Positions 32,599 to 39,538 of a DNA stretch of 51,383 nucleotides are shown piece by piece; positions within the stretch are counted from its first letter, which is position 1, and every line of letters starts with the position of its first letter. This DNA comes from an uncultured Paracoccus sp. (GTDB lineage Bacteria > Pseudomonadota > Alphaproteobacteria > Rhodobacterales > Rhodobacteraceae). The stretch lies in assembly GCF_947487305.1 (NCBI RefSeq), contig NZ_CANKWH010000020.1, forward strand, positions 1-51,383, written 5' to 3'. A program made the translations under genes and the position numbers. The notes beneath the pieces are model-generated. The model saw only the letters and a program-made list of their open reading frames with translations, ran no database searches and had not been told where the DNA came from.

Positions 32599-32836
32599 CT
32601 GCCCTGTGGAACCAAACTGGAAAACCAAAAAAGGACCGGAGGGCAGGCGGGCATAAACGCCGATCCGGGATACAGGGCTTAAGTTGCATGGAAGCGATTT
32701 CAAATCCAGTGGTTCCGTCGCAAAACTGTCTAAAATGACAGGTCTGATGTGCAGATTTGCGGTGAGTGCAGGTGCTTGAACGCCTTGGAGCAATCGCCTA
32801 CCTCGTTTTCAGCAATACGAAGGCAGGGGCTTGGAC

Positions 32837-33430
32837 ATGTTCACGGGAATCATCACGGATATCGGGGAAGTTCGCGCGGTCGAGCAGCGCGGCGACCTGC
32901 GGGCGCGGATCGGCTGTTCCTATGACATGGCCGGGGTCGATATCGGCGCTTCGATCGCCTGCGAGGGGGTGTGTCTCACCGTGGTTGCGAAGGGAAGTGA
33001 CTGGTTCGATGTCGATATTTCGGCCGAGACCATCGGCAAGACCAACATCGGCACCCGAGACTGGCAGCCCGGCCACCGGCTGAACCTCGAACGCGCGCTG
33101 CGCGTGGGCGACGAGCTGGGCGGGCATATCGTCAGCGGCCATGTCGATGGCGTGGCCACGATCGAGGAAATGCATGACGAGGGCGATTCCGTCCGCTTCA
33201 CCTTTGCCGCGCCGCCGTCGTTGGCGCGCTTCATCGCCTCCAAGGGGTCGGTGGCACTGAACGGCACCTCGCTGACCGTCAACGAGGTCGAGGGCAACCG
33301 CTTCGGCGTGAACATCATCCCGCATACGCAGGAGGTCACAACCTGGGGCGATGCGGCGGTCGGCGATGCGGTCAATCTCGAGATCGACACGCTGGCCCGC
33401 TATGTCGCGCGGCTGGCCGAGGCGGGGTGA
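32837..33430 (+). CDS. ribE: Riboflavin synthase alpha subunit
   Basis: Dismutates two 6,7-dimethyl-8-ribityllumazine molecules to riboflavin. The 197-residue protein consists of two lumazine-binding barrels: MFTGIITDIGEVRAVE with GASIACEGVCLTVV, and GGHIVSGHVDGVATI with SVALNGTSLTVNEVEG. ATG 32837 gives the invariant MFTGI start. It heads the second riboflavin block. The next gene overlaps it by 4 bp (GTGA). No FMN riboswitch pattern is visible in its leader. Confidence 0.95.
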   Translation: MFTGIITDIGEVRAVEQRGDLRARIGCSYDMAGVDIGASIACEGVCLTVVAKGSDWFDVDISAETIGKTNIGTRDWQPGHRLNLERALRVGDELGGHIVSGHVDGVATIEEMHDEGDSVRFTFAAPPSLARFIASKGSVALNGTSLTVNEVEGNRFGVNIIPHTQEVTTWGDAAVGDAVNLEIDTLARYVARLAEAG

Positions 33431-34008
33431 GGGCGATGGTCGCAGGGATCGGGCACAATCGCGGGCCGGAGGTCGAGGGCGCAAGCTGGCGCGCGACCTG
33501 CTGGCGCCGCGCAAGGGCCGAGCTTCTGGGGCCGCGTCTGCCGGTCGAGGTGGTGCGAACCCGGGTGGCGCGGGCGCGGGCGCTGGGGCTTGATTACAAG
33601 ACCTATGCCGGCGTCCGGGCCACGACCGGGCGCGATCTGGTGGCATTCCTGTTCTCCTCGAACGGGCTTTCGGTCTTCCGCGACAGCCAGTCGCCCGACC
33701 CGCTGCGGGCGGCGCGGATTGCCGGACTGGCGGCCGACCGGCATCTGGGTGCGGCACCGGGACTGGACCCGGCGACGCTTGGCGCAAGGATCGGCGCGAT
33801 CTCAGCCCGGCCGTTGATGCCCTTCGGCAGCAGCTGGACCGAGATGCGCGACGAAATGAAGGCCTGGCTGAAGGCCGAGGGCCTGCCCGGCGACGGCGTG
33901 CTGATGATCGGCGAGACGGAACACGAGCGCGAGATGATGGCCGCCGGCGGGTTGGCCGGTTTTCTCAGCGGCCAGGATTACTTTGAAGGCAATCGCAGAA
34001 GCCTTTGA
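33427..34008 (+). CDS. Unknown protein inside the riboflavin operon
   Basis: A 193-residue soluble protein that I cannot assign. Near the N-terminus is VAGIGHNRGPEVEG, a phrase found at the start of many unrelated alphaproteobacterial proteins. The middle is Arg/Ala-rich with ARALGLDYKTYAGVRATTGRDLVAFLFSSNGLSVF; the C-terminus has GETEHEREMMAAGGLAGFLSGQDYF. It starts at GTG 33427 overlapping the ribE stop, or at ATG 33436. Position between ribE and ribB suggests a flavin-linked or co-regulated role, but nothing in the sequence shows it. Similar proteins may occur at this place in relatives. Confidence 0.7.
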   Translation: MRAMVAGIGHNRGPEVEGASWRATCWRRARAELLGPRLPVEVVRTRVARARALGLDYKTYAGVRATTGRDLVAFLFSSNGLSVFRDSQSPDPLRAARIAGLAADRHLGAAPGLDPATLGARIGAISARPLMPFGSSWTEMRDEMKAWLKAEGLPGDGVLMIGETEHEREMMAAGGLAGFLSGQDYFEGNRRSL

Positions 34009-34077
34009 CGCGGCGCAAGCTCTGGCCCTTTGCCGGGCCTTGGGCTAGACCGCAGGGCAGCAGCGTAGGGGCGAACC

Positions 34078-35196
34078 ATGCAGTATGAAAAACCCGGCCC
34101 GGTCGAGCGTGACTGGTCTGACGCCATTTCCGGTGTGGAAGAGATCATCGATGACGCCCGGAACGGTCGGATGTTCATCCTGGTCGATCACGAGGACCGC
34201 GAGAACGAGGGTGATCTGGTGATCCCGGCGCAGATGGCAACGCCGAACGCGATCAACTTCATGGCGACGCATGGGCGCGGGCTGATCTGTCTGGCGCTGC
34301 CGGGCGATCGCATCGACGCGCTTGGCCTGACGCTGATGAGCCCCAAGAACTCGTCGCGCCACGAGACCGCCTTCACCATGTCGATCGAGGCGCGCGAGGG
34401 CGTGACCACCGGCATTTCCGCCCATGACCGGGCGCGGACCGTCGCCGTGGCCATCGACCCGACCAAGGGCGCGGGCGACATCGCCACGCCGGGCCACGTC
34501 TTCCCGCTGCGCGCCCGCGAGGGTGGCGTCCTGGTGCGTGCCGGCCATACCGAGGCCGCCGTGGACATCTCGCGCCTGGCCGGGCTGAACCCCTCGGGCG
34601 TGATCTGCGAGATCATGAACGACGATGGCAGCATGGCGCGCCTGCCCGATCTGGTCGCCTTTGCCCAGAGGCACGGGCTGAAGATCGGCACCATCAGCGA
34701 CCTGATCGCCTATCGCCGCCGCCACGACAACCTGATCGCCGAGCGAGCGCAGAAGGCCGTCCATTCGGTCCATGGCGGCGACTGGATGATGCGCATCTTC
34801 GCCGACGAGACTCGCGGCGCCGAACATATCGTGCTGACCAAGGGCGATCTCTCGACACCCGAGCCGGTGCTGGTCAGGATGCACTCGCTCGAGCCGCTGC
34901 ATGACGTGCTGGGCATCGGCCGCGAAAGCGCCGGCACGCTTGGCGCGGCGATGGAAGAAATCGGCCGCGAGGGCCGGGGCGTGGTGGTGCTGATCCGCGA
35001 TCTGAACAACACCATCACCGTGCCGGGCGAGGCCAGCCCCAACACTCTGCGGCAATACGGACTTGGGGCGCAGATCCTGTCGGCGCTTGGCCTCTGCGAG
35101 CTGATCCTCTTGTCGAACTCGGCACCGACCCGGGTGGTGGGGCTTGACGCCTATGGGCTTTCGATCCATTCCACCCGCCCGATCCCGAAGGACTGA
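34078..35196 (+). CDS. ribB: DHBP synthase with degenerate GTP cyclohydrolase II domain (RibBX)
   Basis: The N-terminal domain (about 1-210) is 3,4-dihydroxy-2-butanone 4-phosphate synthase: DHEDRENEGDLV, CLALPGDRIDALGL, FTMSIEAREGVTTGISAHDRARTV and RAGHTEAAVDISRLAG, with active-site Asp, Glu and His in place. The C-terminal domain has the RibA fold region, but the zinc motif (normally three Cys, as in VRVHSECLTGD...LRCDCG) is replaced by VRMHSLEPLHDVLGIGRESAG with no Cys, so cyclohydrolase activity should be absent. A separate ribA must exist elsewhere. The 372-residue length matches fused RibBA proteins. Confidence 0.92.
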   Translation: MQYEKPGPVERDWSDAISGVEEIIDDARNGRMFILVDHEDRENEGDLVIPAQMATPNAINFMATHGRGLICLALPGDRIDALGLTLMSPKNSSRHETAFTMSIEAREGVTTGISAHDRARTVAVAIDPTKGAGDIATPGHVFPLRAREGGVLVRAGHTEAAVDISRLAGLNPSGVICEIMNDDGSMARLPDLVAFAQRHGLKIGTISDLIAYRRRHDNLIAERAQKAVHSVHGGDWMMRIFADETRGAEHIVLTKGDLSTPEPVLVRMHSLEPLHDVLGIGRESAGTLGAAMEEIGREGRGVVVLIRDLNNTITVPGEASPNTLRQYGLGAQILSALGLCELILLSNSAPTRVVGLDAYGLSIHSTRPIPKD

Positions 35197-35201
35197 CCGC
35201 C

Positions 35202-35750
35202 ATGGCCTCGAATACCGAACATCACCAGCTTGACCTGCCAAGCTTCGACGCCCCCGTGCGGCTGCTGATCGTGGTGGCACCCTATTACAAGGCGATTGCC
35301 GAGGGGATGATCGCCGGCGCGCGCGCCACCGCCGAGGCGGCGGGTGCCACGGTTGACCTGATCGAGGTGCCGGGCGCGCTGGAGATCCCGACCGCCATCG
35401 GCATGGCCGGGCGGCTGGCGAATTACGACGGCTTCGTGGCGCTTGGCTGCGTGGTCCGGGGCGAGACGACGCATTACGACACGGTCTGCAACGACAGTTC
35501 GCGCGGGCTGACGCTGCTGGGTCTTCAGGGGCTGGCCATCGGCAATGGCATCCTGACGGTCGAGAACATGGCGCAGGCCGAGGTGCGGGCTGACCCCAAC
35601 GGCCAGAACAAGGGCGGCGGGGCAGCGGCAGCGGCACTGCACCTGATCGCGCTCAGCCGCAAATGGGGCGGCGGTGCAAAGCCGGGTGGCAAGCGCGATC
35701 ATGATGTGATCCGCCTGGCCGGCGAACTGGAAGGATCGGGCCGGGCATGA
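35202..35750 (+). CDS. ribH: 6,7-dimethyl-8-ribityllumazine synthase RibH
   Basis: RibH condenses the ribitylamino-uracil with dihydroxybutanone phosphate, the penultimate step. The 182-residue protein contains VAPYYKAIAEGMIAGARAT, EVPGALEIPTAIGM, GFVALGCVVRGETTHYDTVC and NGILTVENMAQAEVRA, covering the active-site segments. An extra C-terminal tail of about 20 residues follows the core. It starts 5 bp after ribB and overlaps nusB by 4 bp (ATGA). Confidence 0.96.
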   Translation: MASNTEHHQLDLPSFDAPVRLLIVVAPYYKAIAEGMIAGARATAEAAGATVDLIEVPGALEIPTAIGMAGRLANYDGFVALGCVVRGETTHYDTVCNDSSRGLTLLGLQGLAIGNGILTVENMAQAEVRADPNGQNKGGGAAAAALHLIALSRKWGGGAKPGGKRDHDVIRLAGELEGSGRA

Positions 35751-36220
35751 GCAGCGCGCGATCAGACGAGAAGCGCGCGCTGAGTGCAGCCGCGCGCCTC
35801 TATGCCGTCCAGGCCCTGTTCCAGATGGAGGCGTCGGGCCAGTCGGCCGACCGGGTGCAGCGCGAGTTCCGCGATTTCCGCATCGGTGCCGAGGACGAGG
35901 GCGGGTTGCAGCCCGAAGCCGACGAGACCCTGTTCCGCCGCATCACCGATGACGCGGTGACCTGGCAGTCGCGGATCGACCAGTCGACCGACCGGGCGCT
36001 GGTGGCGAAATGGCCGATCGACCGCATCGACCCGGTGCTGCGGGCGCTGTTCCGCGCCGCGGGGGCCGAGTTGGTGACGCCCAAGACCCCGCCGCGCGTG
36101 GTCATCGTCGAATATGTGAAACTGGCCGAGGCCTTCTTCCCGGAAGGCCGCGAGCCGAAATTCGTGAATGCGGTGCTGGATCACATGGCCCATTCGCTGC
36201 GCCCGGAGGCGTTTGGCTGA
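35747..36220 (+). CDS. nusB: Transcription antitermination factor NusB
   Basis: NusB with NusE (S10) binds boxA in rRNA transcripts and suppresses termination. The 157-residue, all-helical protein shows AARLYAVQALFQMEASGQ at the N-terminus, KWPIDRIDPVLRALFRAAGAEL in the middle and VVIVEYVKLAEAFFP with KFVNAVLDHMA near the end, all family hallmarks. The ribH-nusB junction (ATGA) is widely conserved in bacteria. A GC-rich hairpin follows its stop. Confidence 0.95.
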   Translation: MSSARSDEKRALSAAARLYAVQALFQMEASGQSADRVQREFRDFRIGAEDEGGLQPEADETLFRRITDDAVTWQSRIDQSTDRALVAKWPIDRIDPVLRALFRAAGAELVTPKTPPRVVIVEYVKLAEAFFPEGREPKFVNAVLDHMAHSLRPEAFG

Positions 36221-36239
36221 GGCCATGTCTTGAAGCCTG

Positions 36240-36265
36240 CCGGCGGACGCAGCTGCGCCCGCCGG
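36240..36265 (+). terminator. Hairpin after nusB
   Basis: CCGGCGG (36240-36246) pairs with CCGCCGG (36259-36265) and the loop contains the palindrome GCAGCTGC. There is no T-run, so termination is likely but unproven. Confidence 0.45.
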
Positions 36266-36505
36266 GGCTATCCCGACCCCCGAAAACCTGTCAGTCCTTG
36301 AGTCGTCGGCCGGATCATGGCCAACGGCTGCCTTCGCTTACGGCAAATGTCGGGACTGAAGCGTGTTTTTTCCGCAACAGGTTGACCCGGCCGGCACGGC
36401 GGGGATCCTGCCGCAATTTTCGGCAAACCGGACAGTCTTTTTAAGCGATCCGCCAATTAGTGATACATCCTGGCGTTGCAGTTCCCCGCAAGTGCCTGAA
36501 CTTGC

Positions 36506-36520
36506 TTACCAACGCGTTAA
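36506..36520 (+). promoter_or_regulatory. CtrA-like site in DUF481 leader
   Basis: TTAC-CAACGCG-TTAA is seven of eight to TTAA-N7-TTAA, and the right half continues as TTAACCA, as in strong CtrA sites. It lies 214 bp before the start codon, so regulation would need a distal promoter. Confidence 0.35.
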
Positions 36521-36734
36521 CCAGTTTTGGTTCCGTCACAATTGCTCACGCTGCCGTGTCGGCAAATCATCGCTTGTTGCGGAAATGCCAGATAACACGG
36601 GAAATTCCGACGCGATTCATCGAATTCAGACAGGCTTCAAACCGAACCGCAAGAGGTCCAGTTGTAACCCCGCAGAGATGCTCGGACGTCCCGATGACGT
36701 CACGATCACAGAAACGGTTCATGAGGACTGAAAG

Positions 36735-37637
36735 ATGAAAAACGTAGCACTCCTGGCCGGCGCCTCCGCGATCTTCGCGGCCCTGTCGGTCCCCGCTTTT
36801 GCCCAGACCGAGATTGCTGCCGGTGCCAACGCGACCGGCGTGTCGGCTGTGGATGACCAGATCACCGATATCGAAGATGCCGTTACCGACGATTTCGAGC
36901 GCAGCCAGGACAGCGAGCGCTTTGGCCCCGAGGATCGCCGCCAGGGTCTGTTCGGCTCGATGGCGCTGACCTATGCTGGTTCGTCGGGCAACTCGGACGC
37001 TCAGGACCTGGGCATCGCGGGTCGCGTTTCCTACAACCAAGGGCCCTTCGCTCAGTCGGTTGGCCTGGCCATCGAGTTCAGCGAGAATGACGACGGCAAC
37101 AAGGACAAGGAAGAAGTCAGCGGCATCTACGATGCGCAGTACTACTTCAACGACCGCTTCTATGCCTTCGCCCTGGGCCGCTTCACCATCGACAGCCTGG
37201 TTGACGGCGAAGCCGACTATCCGGGTGACGAAGACGTTGCCGAAGAACTGACCGACCTGCGTCGCGATGGCTTCCTCGGCTTCGGTCCGGGCTACCGCGT
37301 CATCAACACCGATAGCACCGCTTGGCGCGTGCAGGCCGGCGTTGGCGTGCGTTACACCCAGACCGGCCAGCAGTATGTCGACGACGAGTCGGATACCGAA
37401 ACCGGCTACATCCTGTCGTCGCGCTTCTACCACCGGTTCAACGAGAACATCTTCGTGACCAACGACACCGACTACCTGACCTCGGACGCCAATGACGTGG
37501 CAACCAACCAGTTCGGGGTGAATTTCCAGATGTCGGAACAACTGGCCACCAAAGTGAGTTACACCACCGAGTACCAATCGGATCGCGACATCCGCACGGA
37601 CAATACGCTGGGTGTGTCGCTCGTCTATGGCTTCTGA
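36735..37637 (+). CDS. DUF481 outer-membrane beta-barrel protein
   Basis: A 300-residue protein with signal peptide MKNVALLAGASAIFAALSVP and cleavage expected after AFA (about residue 23). Alternating aromatic strands (GLFGSMALTYAGSSGNSDAQ, SGIYDAQYYFNDRFYAFALG, RVQAGVGVRYTQTGQQYVDD) and the terminal LGVSLVYGF, with a C-terminal Phe, indicate a beta-barrel inserted by BAM. It resembles the YdiY-like DUF481 family, of unknown function. The codon use (many GGC, ACC, GTT, CGC) and acidic composition suggest high expression. It has its own leader and terminator. Confidence 0.85.
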   Translation: MKNVALLAGASAIFAALSVPAFAQTEIAAGANATGVSAVDDQITDIEDAVTDDFERSQDSERFGPEDRRQGLFGSMALTYAGSSGNSDAQDLGIAGRVSYNQGPFAQSVGLAIEFSENDDGNKDKEEVSGIYDAQYYFNDRFYAFALGRFTIDSLVDGEADYPGDEDVAEELTDLRRDGFLGFGPGYRVINTDSTAWRVQAGVGVRYTQTGQQYVDDESDTETGYILSSRFYHRFNENIFVTNDTDYLTSDANDVATNQFGVNFQMSEQLATKVSYTTEYQSDRDIRTDNTLGVSLVYGF

Positions 37638-37669
37638 TCCACGATCCCTCGGATCATAAGTCTCTCTGC

Positions 37670-37697
37670 GAAAGGCGGGTCTTCGGGCCCGCCTTTC
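37670..37697 (+). terminator. Terminator of the DUF481 gene
   Basis: Perfect 10-bp stem GAAAGGCGGG/CCCGCCTTTC with loop TCTTCGGG, 32 bp after the stop codon. The T-tract is interrupted (TTTCTGCATT). Confidence 0.75.
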
Positions 37698-37727
37698 TGC
37701 ATTCGGGGCCGACGCACCGAACATGAA

Positions 37728-37761
37728 AAAGCCGCCCGTGGCACGTGGCCGGGGCGGCTTT
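37728..37761 (-). terminator. Rho-independent terminator of the RNA candidate
   Basis: Nine-bp stem AAAGCCGCC/GGCGGCTTT (37728-37736 and 37753-37761); on the minus strand it continues into five T. No minus-strand protein gene upstream accounts for it. Confidence 0.8.
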
Positions 37762-37873
37762 GTCAGGTGGCGGGAACCGCAGCAACCGCGGCAGCGTCAG
37801 ATTTCCCGAAAGCCTGATAGTTCAGGTGGGCGCCGGGTAACCAGACCAGGGTCAGGACAGAGCCAGCCCCCTC
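37728..37873 (-). ncRNA. Structured small RNA candidate (possibly 6S-like)
   Basis: On the minus strand a -10-like TATAAA (37885-37880) is followed about 7 bp later by a GC-rich transcript that ends at a strong Rho-independent terminator (37761-37728). The 5' end (plus-strand 37856-37870, gacagagccagcccc) is nearly the reverse complement of the 3' part (37751-37764, ggggcggctttgtc), so the ends can pair and close an elongated structure that competes with the terminator stem. Inside are nested stems: CCTGA-ACTA-TCAGG (37813-37826) enclosed by CCCG/CGGG, and CCGC/GCGG (37777-37791). 6S RNA (ssrS) is one possibility, although about 120-146 nt is short. A 67-codon frame here starts with TTG and uses codons rare in this genome. 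Confidence 0.5.
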
Positions 37874-38010
37874 GGAAAATTTATAGGCCAGTGGAAAAAA
37901 GGCCACTCGCGCGAAGAGCAGAAGCCCGCCACCGCGAAAAGTAGGCCCGGGCCGGGATTGTTTCAAGCGGGGGATGGGTATTTGGACGAGAAAGAAGCGG
38001 CTTGCCGGAT

Positions 38011-38025
38011 GTTTCCGTTTCGTTC
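38011..38025 (+). promoter_or_regulatory. LexA-like box before mmcB
   Basis: GTTT-CCGTTTC-GTTC matches GTTC-N7-GTTC at seven of eight positions and ends 11 bp before the mmcB start. mmcB is part of the SOS regulon in Caulobacter, so the position fits. Confidence 0.55.
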
Positions 38026-38036
38026 ATGCTGGCGCG

Positions 38037-38492
38037 ATGGATGAACAGCTTCCCCCGATGGCCGGCCAGCGGCTGGCGCGCGGCGTGGCGCGATTGCTGC
38101 GCAGCCTTGACCACGCGGTGCTGGCCGAGTTCGTGCCGGCGCGCGGGCTCAGGGTCGATCTGATGAGCCTTGGCCCCAAAGGCGAGATCTGGATCGTCGA
38201 GTGCAAGAGCAGCCGCGCCGATTTCGCCAGCGACCGCAAGTGGCAGGGCTATCTGGAATGGAGCGACCGCTATTTCTGGGCGGTGGACGGGGATTTCCCG
38301 CAGGAGCTGCTGCCCGAGGAGACCGGTCTGATCCTCGCCGATCCCTTCGGTGCCGAGATCCAGCGCATGGCGCCGCTGACGCCGCTGGCCGGAGCGCGGC
38401 GCAACCGGCTGATCCGCGATTTCGGCCGGGCCGCCGCGCTGCGGCTGCACGGGATCCTTGATCCGGCCAGCCTGGCTGACGGGGCAATTTAG
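38037..38492 (+). CDS. mmcB: MmcB family DNA repair protein
   Basis: A 151-residue protein of the MmcB family, needed for mitomycin C resistance in Caulobacter. It has a PD-(D/E)XK-like core: Asp41 in LRVDLMSLG and Glu55-Cys-Lys57 in IWIVECKSSRADF, followed by DRKWQGYLEWSDRYFWAVD, the family signature. I chose ATG 38037, which gives MDEQLPPMAGQRLARGVARL; the frame runs up to 37974 but the extra residues look non-coding and would cross the LexA-like box. Single-gene unit under probable SOS control. Confidence 0.88.
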   Translation: MDEQLPPMAGQRLARGVARLLRSLDHAVLAEFVPARGLRVDLMSLGPKGEIWIVECKSSRADFASDRKWQGYLEWSDRYFWAVDGDFPQELLPEETGLILADPFGAEIQRMAPLTPLAGARRNRLIRDFGRAAALRLHGILDPASLADGAI

Positions 38493-38503
38493 GCGGGCAG
38501 GGC

Positions 38504-38740
38504 TCAGCGGCGCTGTTTGCCCTTGCCACCCTTGCCGCCGCCCGGCTTGTCGCCCATGCCGCGCACGGCCTCGGCCGCAGCCAGCAGTTCCTCGGCGATC
38601 TCGGTGGCCTCGTCCGCGTCGAAATCCAGCGGCAGGTCGACACCCTCGGCCTCGATATAGATGCGAACCATGCCGCGATCGGTCGGGCCGATCTGCAGAT
38701 TGGCGGCGATGTTGCTTTCGCTGTTGATGCCCATGGTCAT
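38504..38740 (-). CDS. Small conserved protein (DUF6324-like)
   Basis: A 78-residue acidic protein with the core ESNIAANLQIGPTDRGMVRI and DLPLDFDADEATEIAEELLA, then a Lys/Gly-rich tail (KPGGGKGGKGKQRR). I believe this is the alphaproteobacterial DUF6324 family; function unknown. The start at 38740 has AAGGGA about 5 bp upstream; ATG 38734 is nearly equal. It is convergent with mmcB, 11 bp apart, and its promoter region abuts tRNA-His. Confidence 0.75.
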   Translation of the reverse strand: MTMGINSESNIAANLQIGPTDRGMVRIYIEAEGVDLPLDFDADEATEIAEELLAAAEAVRGMGDKPGGGKGGKGKQRR

Positions 38741-38837
38741 TTTTCCCTTTTTTCGGTCGCCATCCATAACGCGAGGTGAAATTCCCGGCAAGTCGGGCTT
38801 GCATCGGCCGCGGGGCGGCGTTACAGAACCGCCCTGT

Positions 38838-38914
38838 GCCGCCTTAGCTCAGTTGGTTAGAGCGCTAGATTGTGGATCTAGAGGTCCCCCGTTCGAGCCG
38901 GGGAGGCGGTACCA
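38838..38914 (+). tRNA. tRNA-His (anticodon GUG)
   Basis: Acceptor GCCGCCT (38838-38844) pairs with AGGCGGT (38904-38910), the first pair being G-U. The anticodon stem-loop CTAGA-TTGTGGA-TCTAG gives GUG (38872-38874). The discriminator is A73 (38911) and CCA is encoded (38912-38914). The base before position 1 is T, so no G-1 is encoded: the derived tRNA-His type found in alphaproteobacteria. Confidence 0.96.
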
Positions 38915-39089
38915 TCTTCCAGACATCGATAATCTCGCGAGAACAAGCGCTTGCCCTGCGCTTGCCCGGCTGCGCAGTGGTGTCCTGCCGGGTGCGTTAA
39001 ACAAATATTTCCCCGGCCGCAGGGAACAATGGCCGCGTCCTGTTGGTTGATTGGCGAAACGACATTCAGCCGCAGAAAGGACCTGTGAC

Positions 39090-39491
39090 ATGTCCAGCCA
39101 CAACTATTCCACTGAGGACGCCAAGCGCGACGTGAAAGCCGCCGCCGAGGAAACCGCATCGGAACTGCGCCAGGGCGCACGCCGCGTTGCCGATCAGGCG
39201 CGCGAAACCCTCGACAACGTGACGCGCTCGGATTCGGTCGAGCGCGTGAAGGAAAAGGGTGCCGAACTGGCCGGTGCCGCGCGCGATGCGGGCCGTGAAT
39301 ATGCCGACATCGCCCGGCAGGAGGCCGATCGTCTTTACAGTGCAGGCAAGAAGCGCGCCGACGAGGTCGCCCATTACGCCGAGGATTATTATGACGAGGT
39401 CTCGGACCTGGTGCGCCGCAAGCCGGCCCAGGCCCTTGGCATCGCCGCCGGTGTCGGTTTCCTGATCGGCCTGATCCTGGCGCGCCGCTGA
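39090..39491 (+). CDS. DUF883 (ElaB/YqjD-like) membrane-anchored protein
   Basis: A 133-residue protein with an amphipathic helical body (about 10-105, repeated Ala, Glu, Lys, Arg, Asp) and a C-terminal membrane anchor RRKPAQALGIAAGVGFLIGL with a glycine zipper. This layout matches YqjD/ElaB, inner-membrane proteins that bind ribosomes in stationary phase in E. coli. Start ATG 39090 has AAAGGA 8 bp upstream. It is followed 47 bp later by a holin-family membrane protein; the pair corresponds to yqjD-yqjE of E. coli. Confidence 0.85.
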   Translation: MSSHNYSTEDAKRDVKAAAEETASELRQGARRVADQARETLDNVTRSDSVERVKEKGAELAGAARDAGREYADIARQEADRLYSAGKKRADEVAHYAEDYYDEVSDLVRRKPAQALGIAAGVGFLIGLILARR

Positions 39492-39538
39492 GGCGCGGAC
39501 TCCCCCGCAGCGATACCTGACATCGGAGACGATCCCGA

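Larger units (their letters stand above)
36221..36734. other. 514-bp leader of the DUF481 gene
   Basis: No gene is recognised here. It holds a post-nusB hairpin (36240-36265), a CtrA-like site (36506-36520) and a relatively AT-rich stretch around 36415-36480 suited to promoters. Open frames that cross it have no Shine-Dalgarno or family features. The length suggests a long 5' leader or several promoters for the abundant outer-membrane protein. Confidence 0.5.

Noticed and set aside
32599..32836. FMN riboswitch before the riboflavin genes
   Set aside because: I looked for the conserved RFN segments upstream of ribE, ribB and nrdR-ribD and did not find them.
36363..36731. 122-codon frame in the DUF481 leader
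   Set aside because: No ribosome site, no recognisable sequence, and codon use unlike the neighbours.
37728..37873. Signal recognition particle RNA
   Set aside because: The conserved GGAAGGAAGCAGCC-type loop of bacterial SRP RNA is absent.
37763..37966. 67-codon minus-strand frame
   Set aside because: TTG start, no ribosome site, and codons such as TTA, TTT and AAA in clusters unlike neighbouring genes. The RNA interpretation explains the promoter, fold and terminator better, although a small protein is not excluded.
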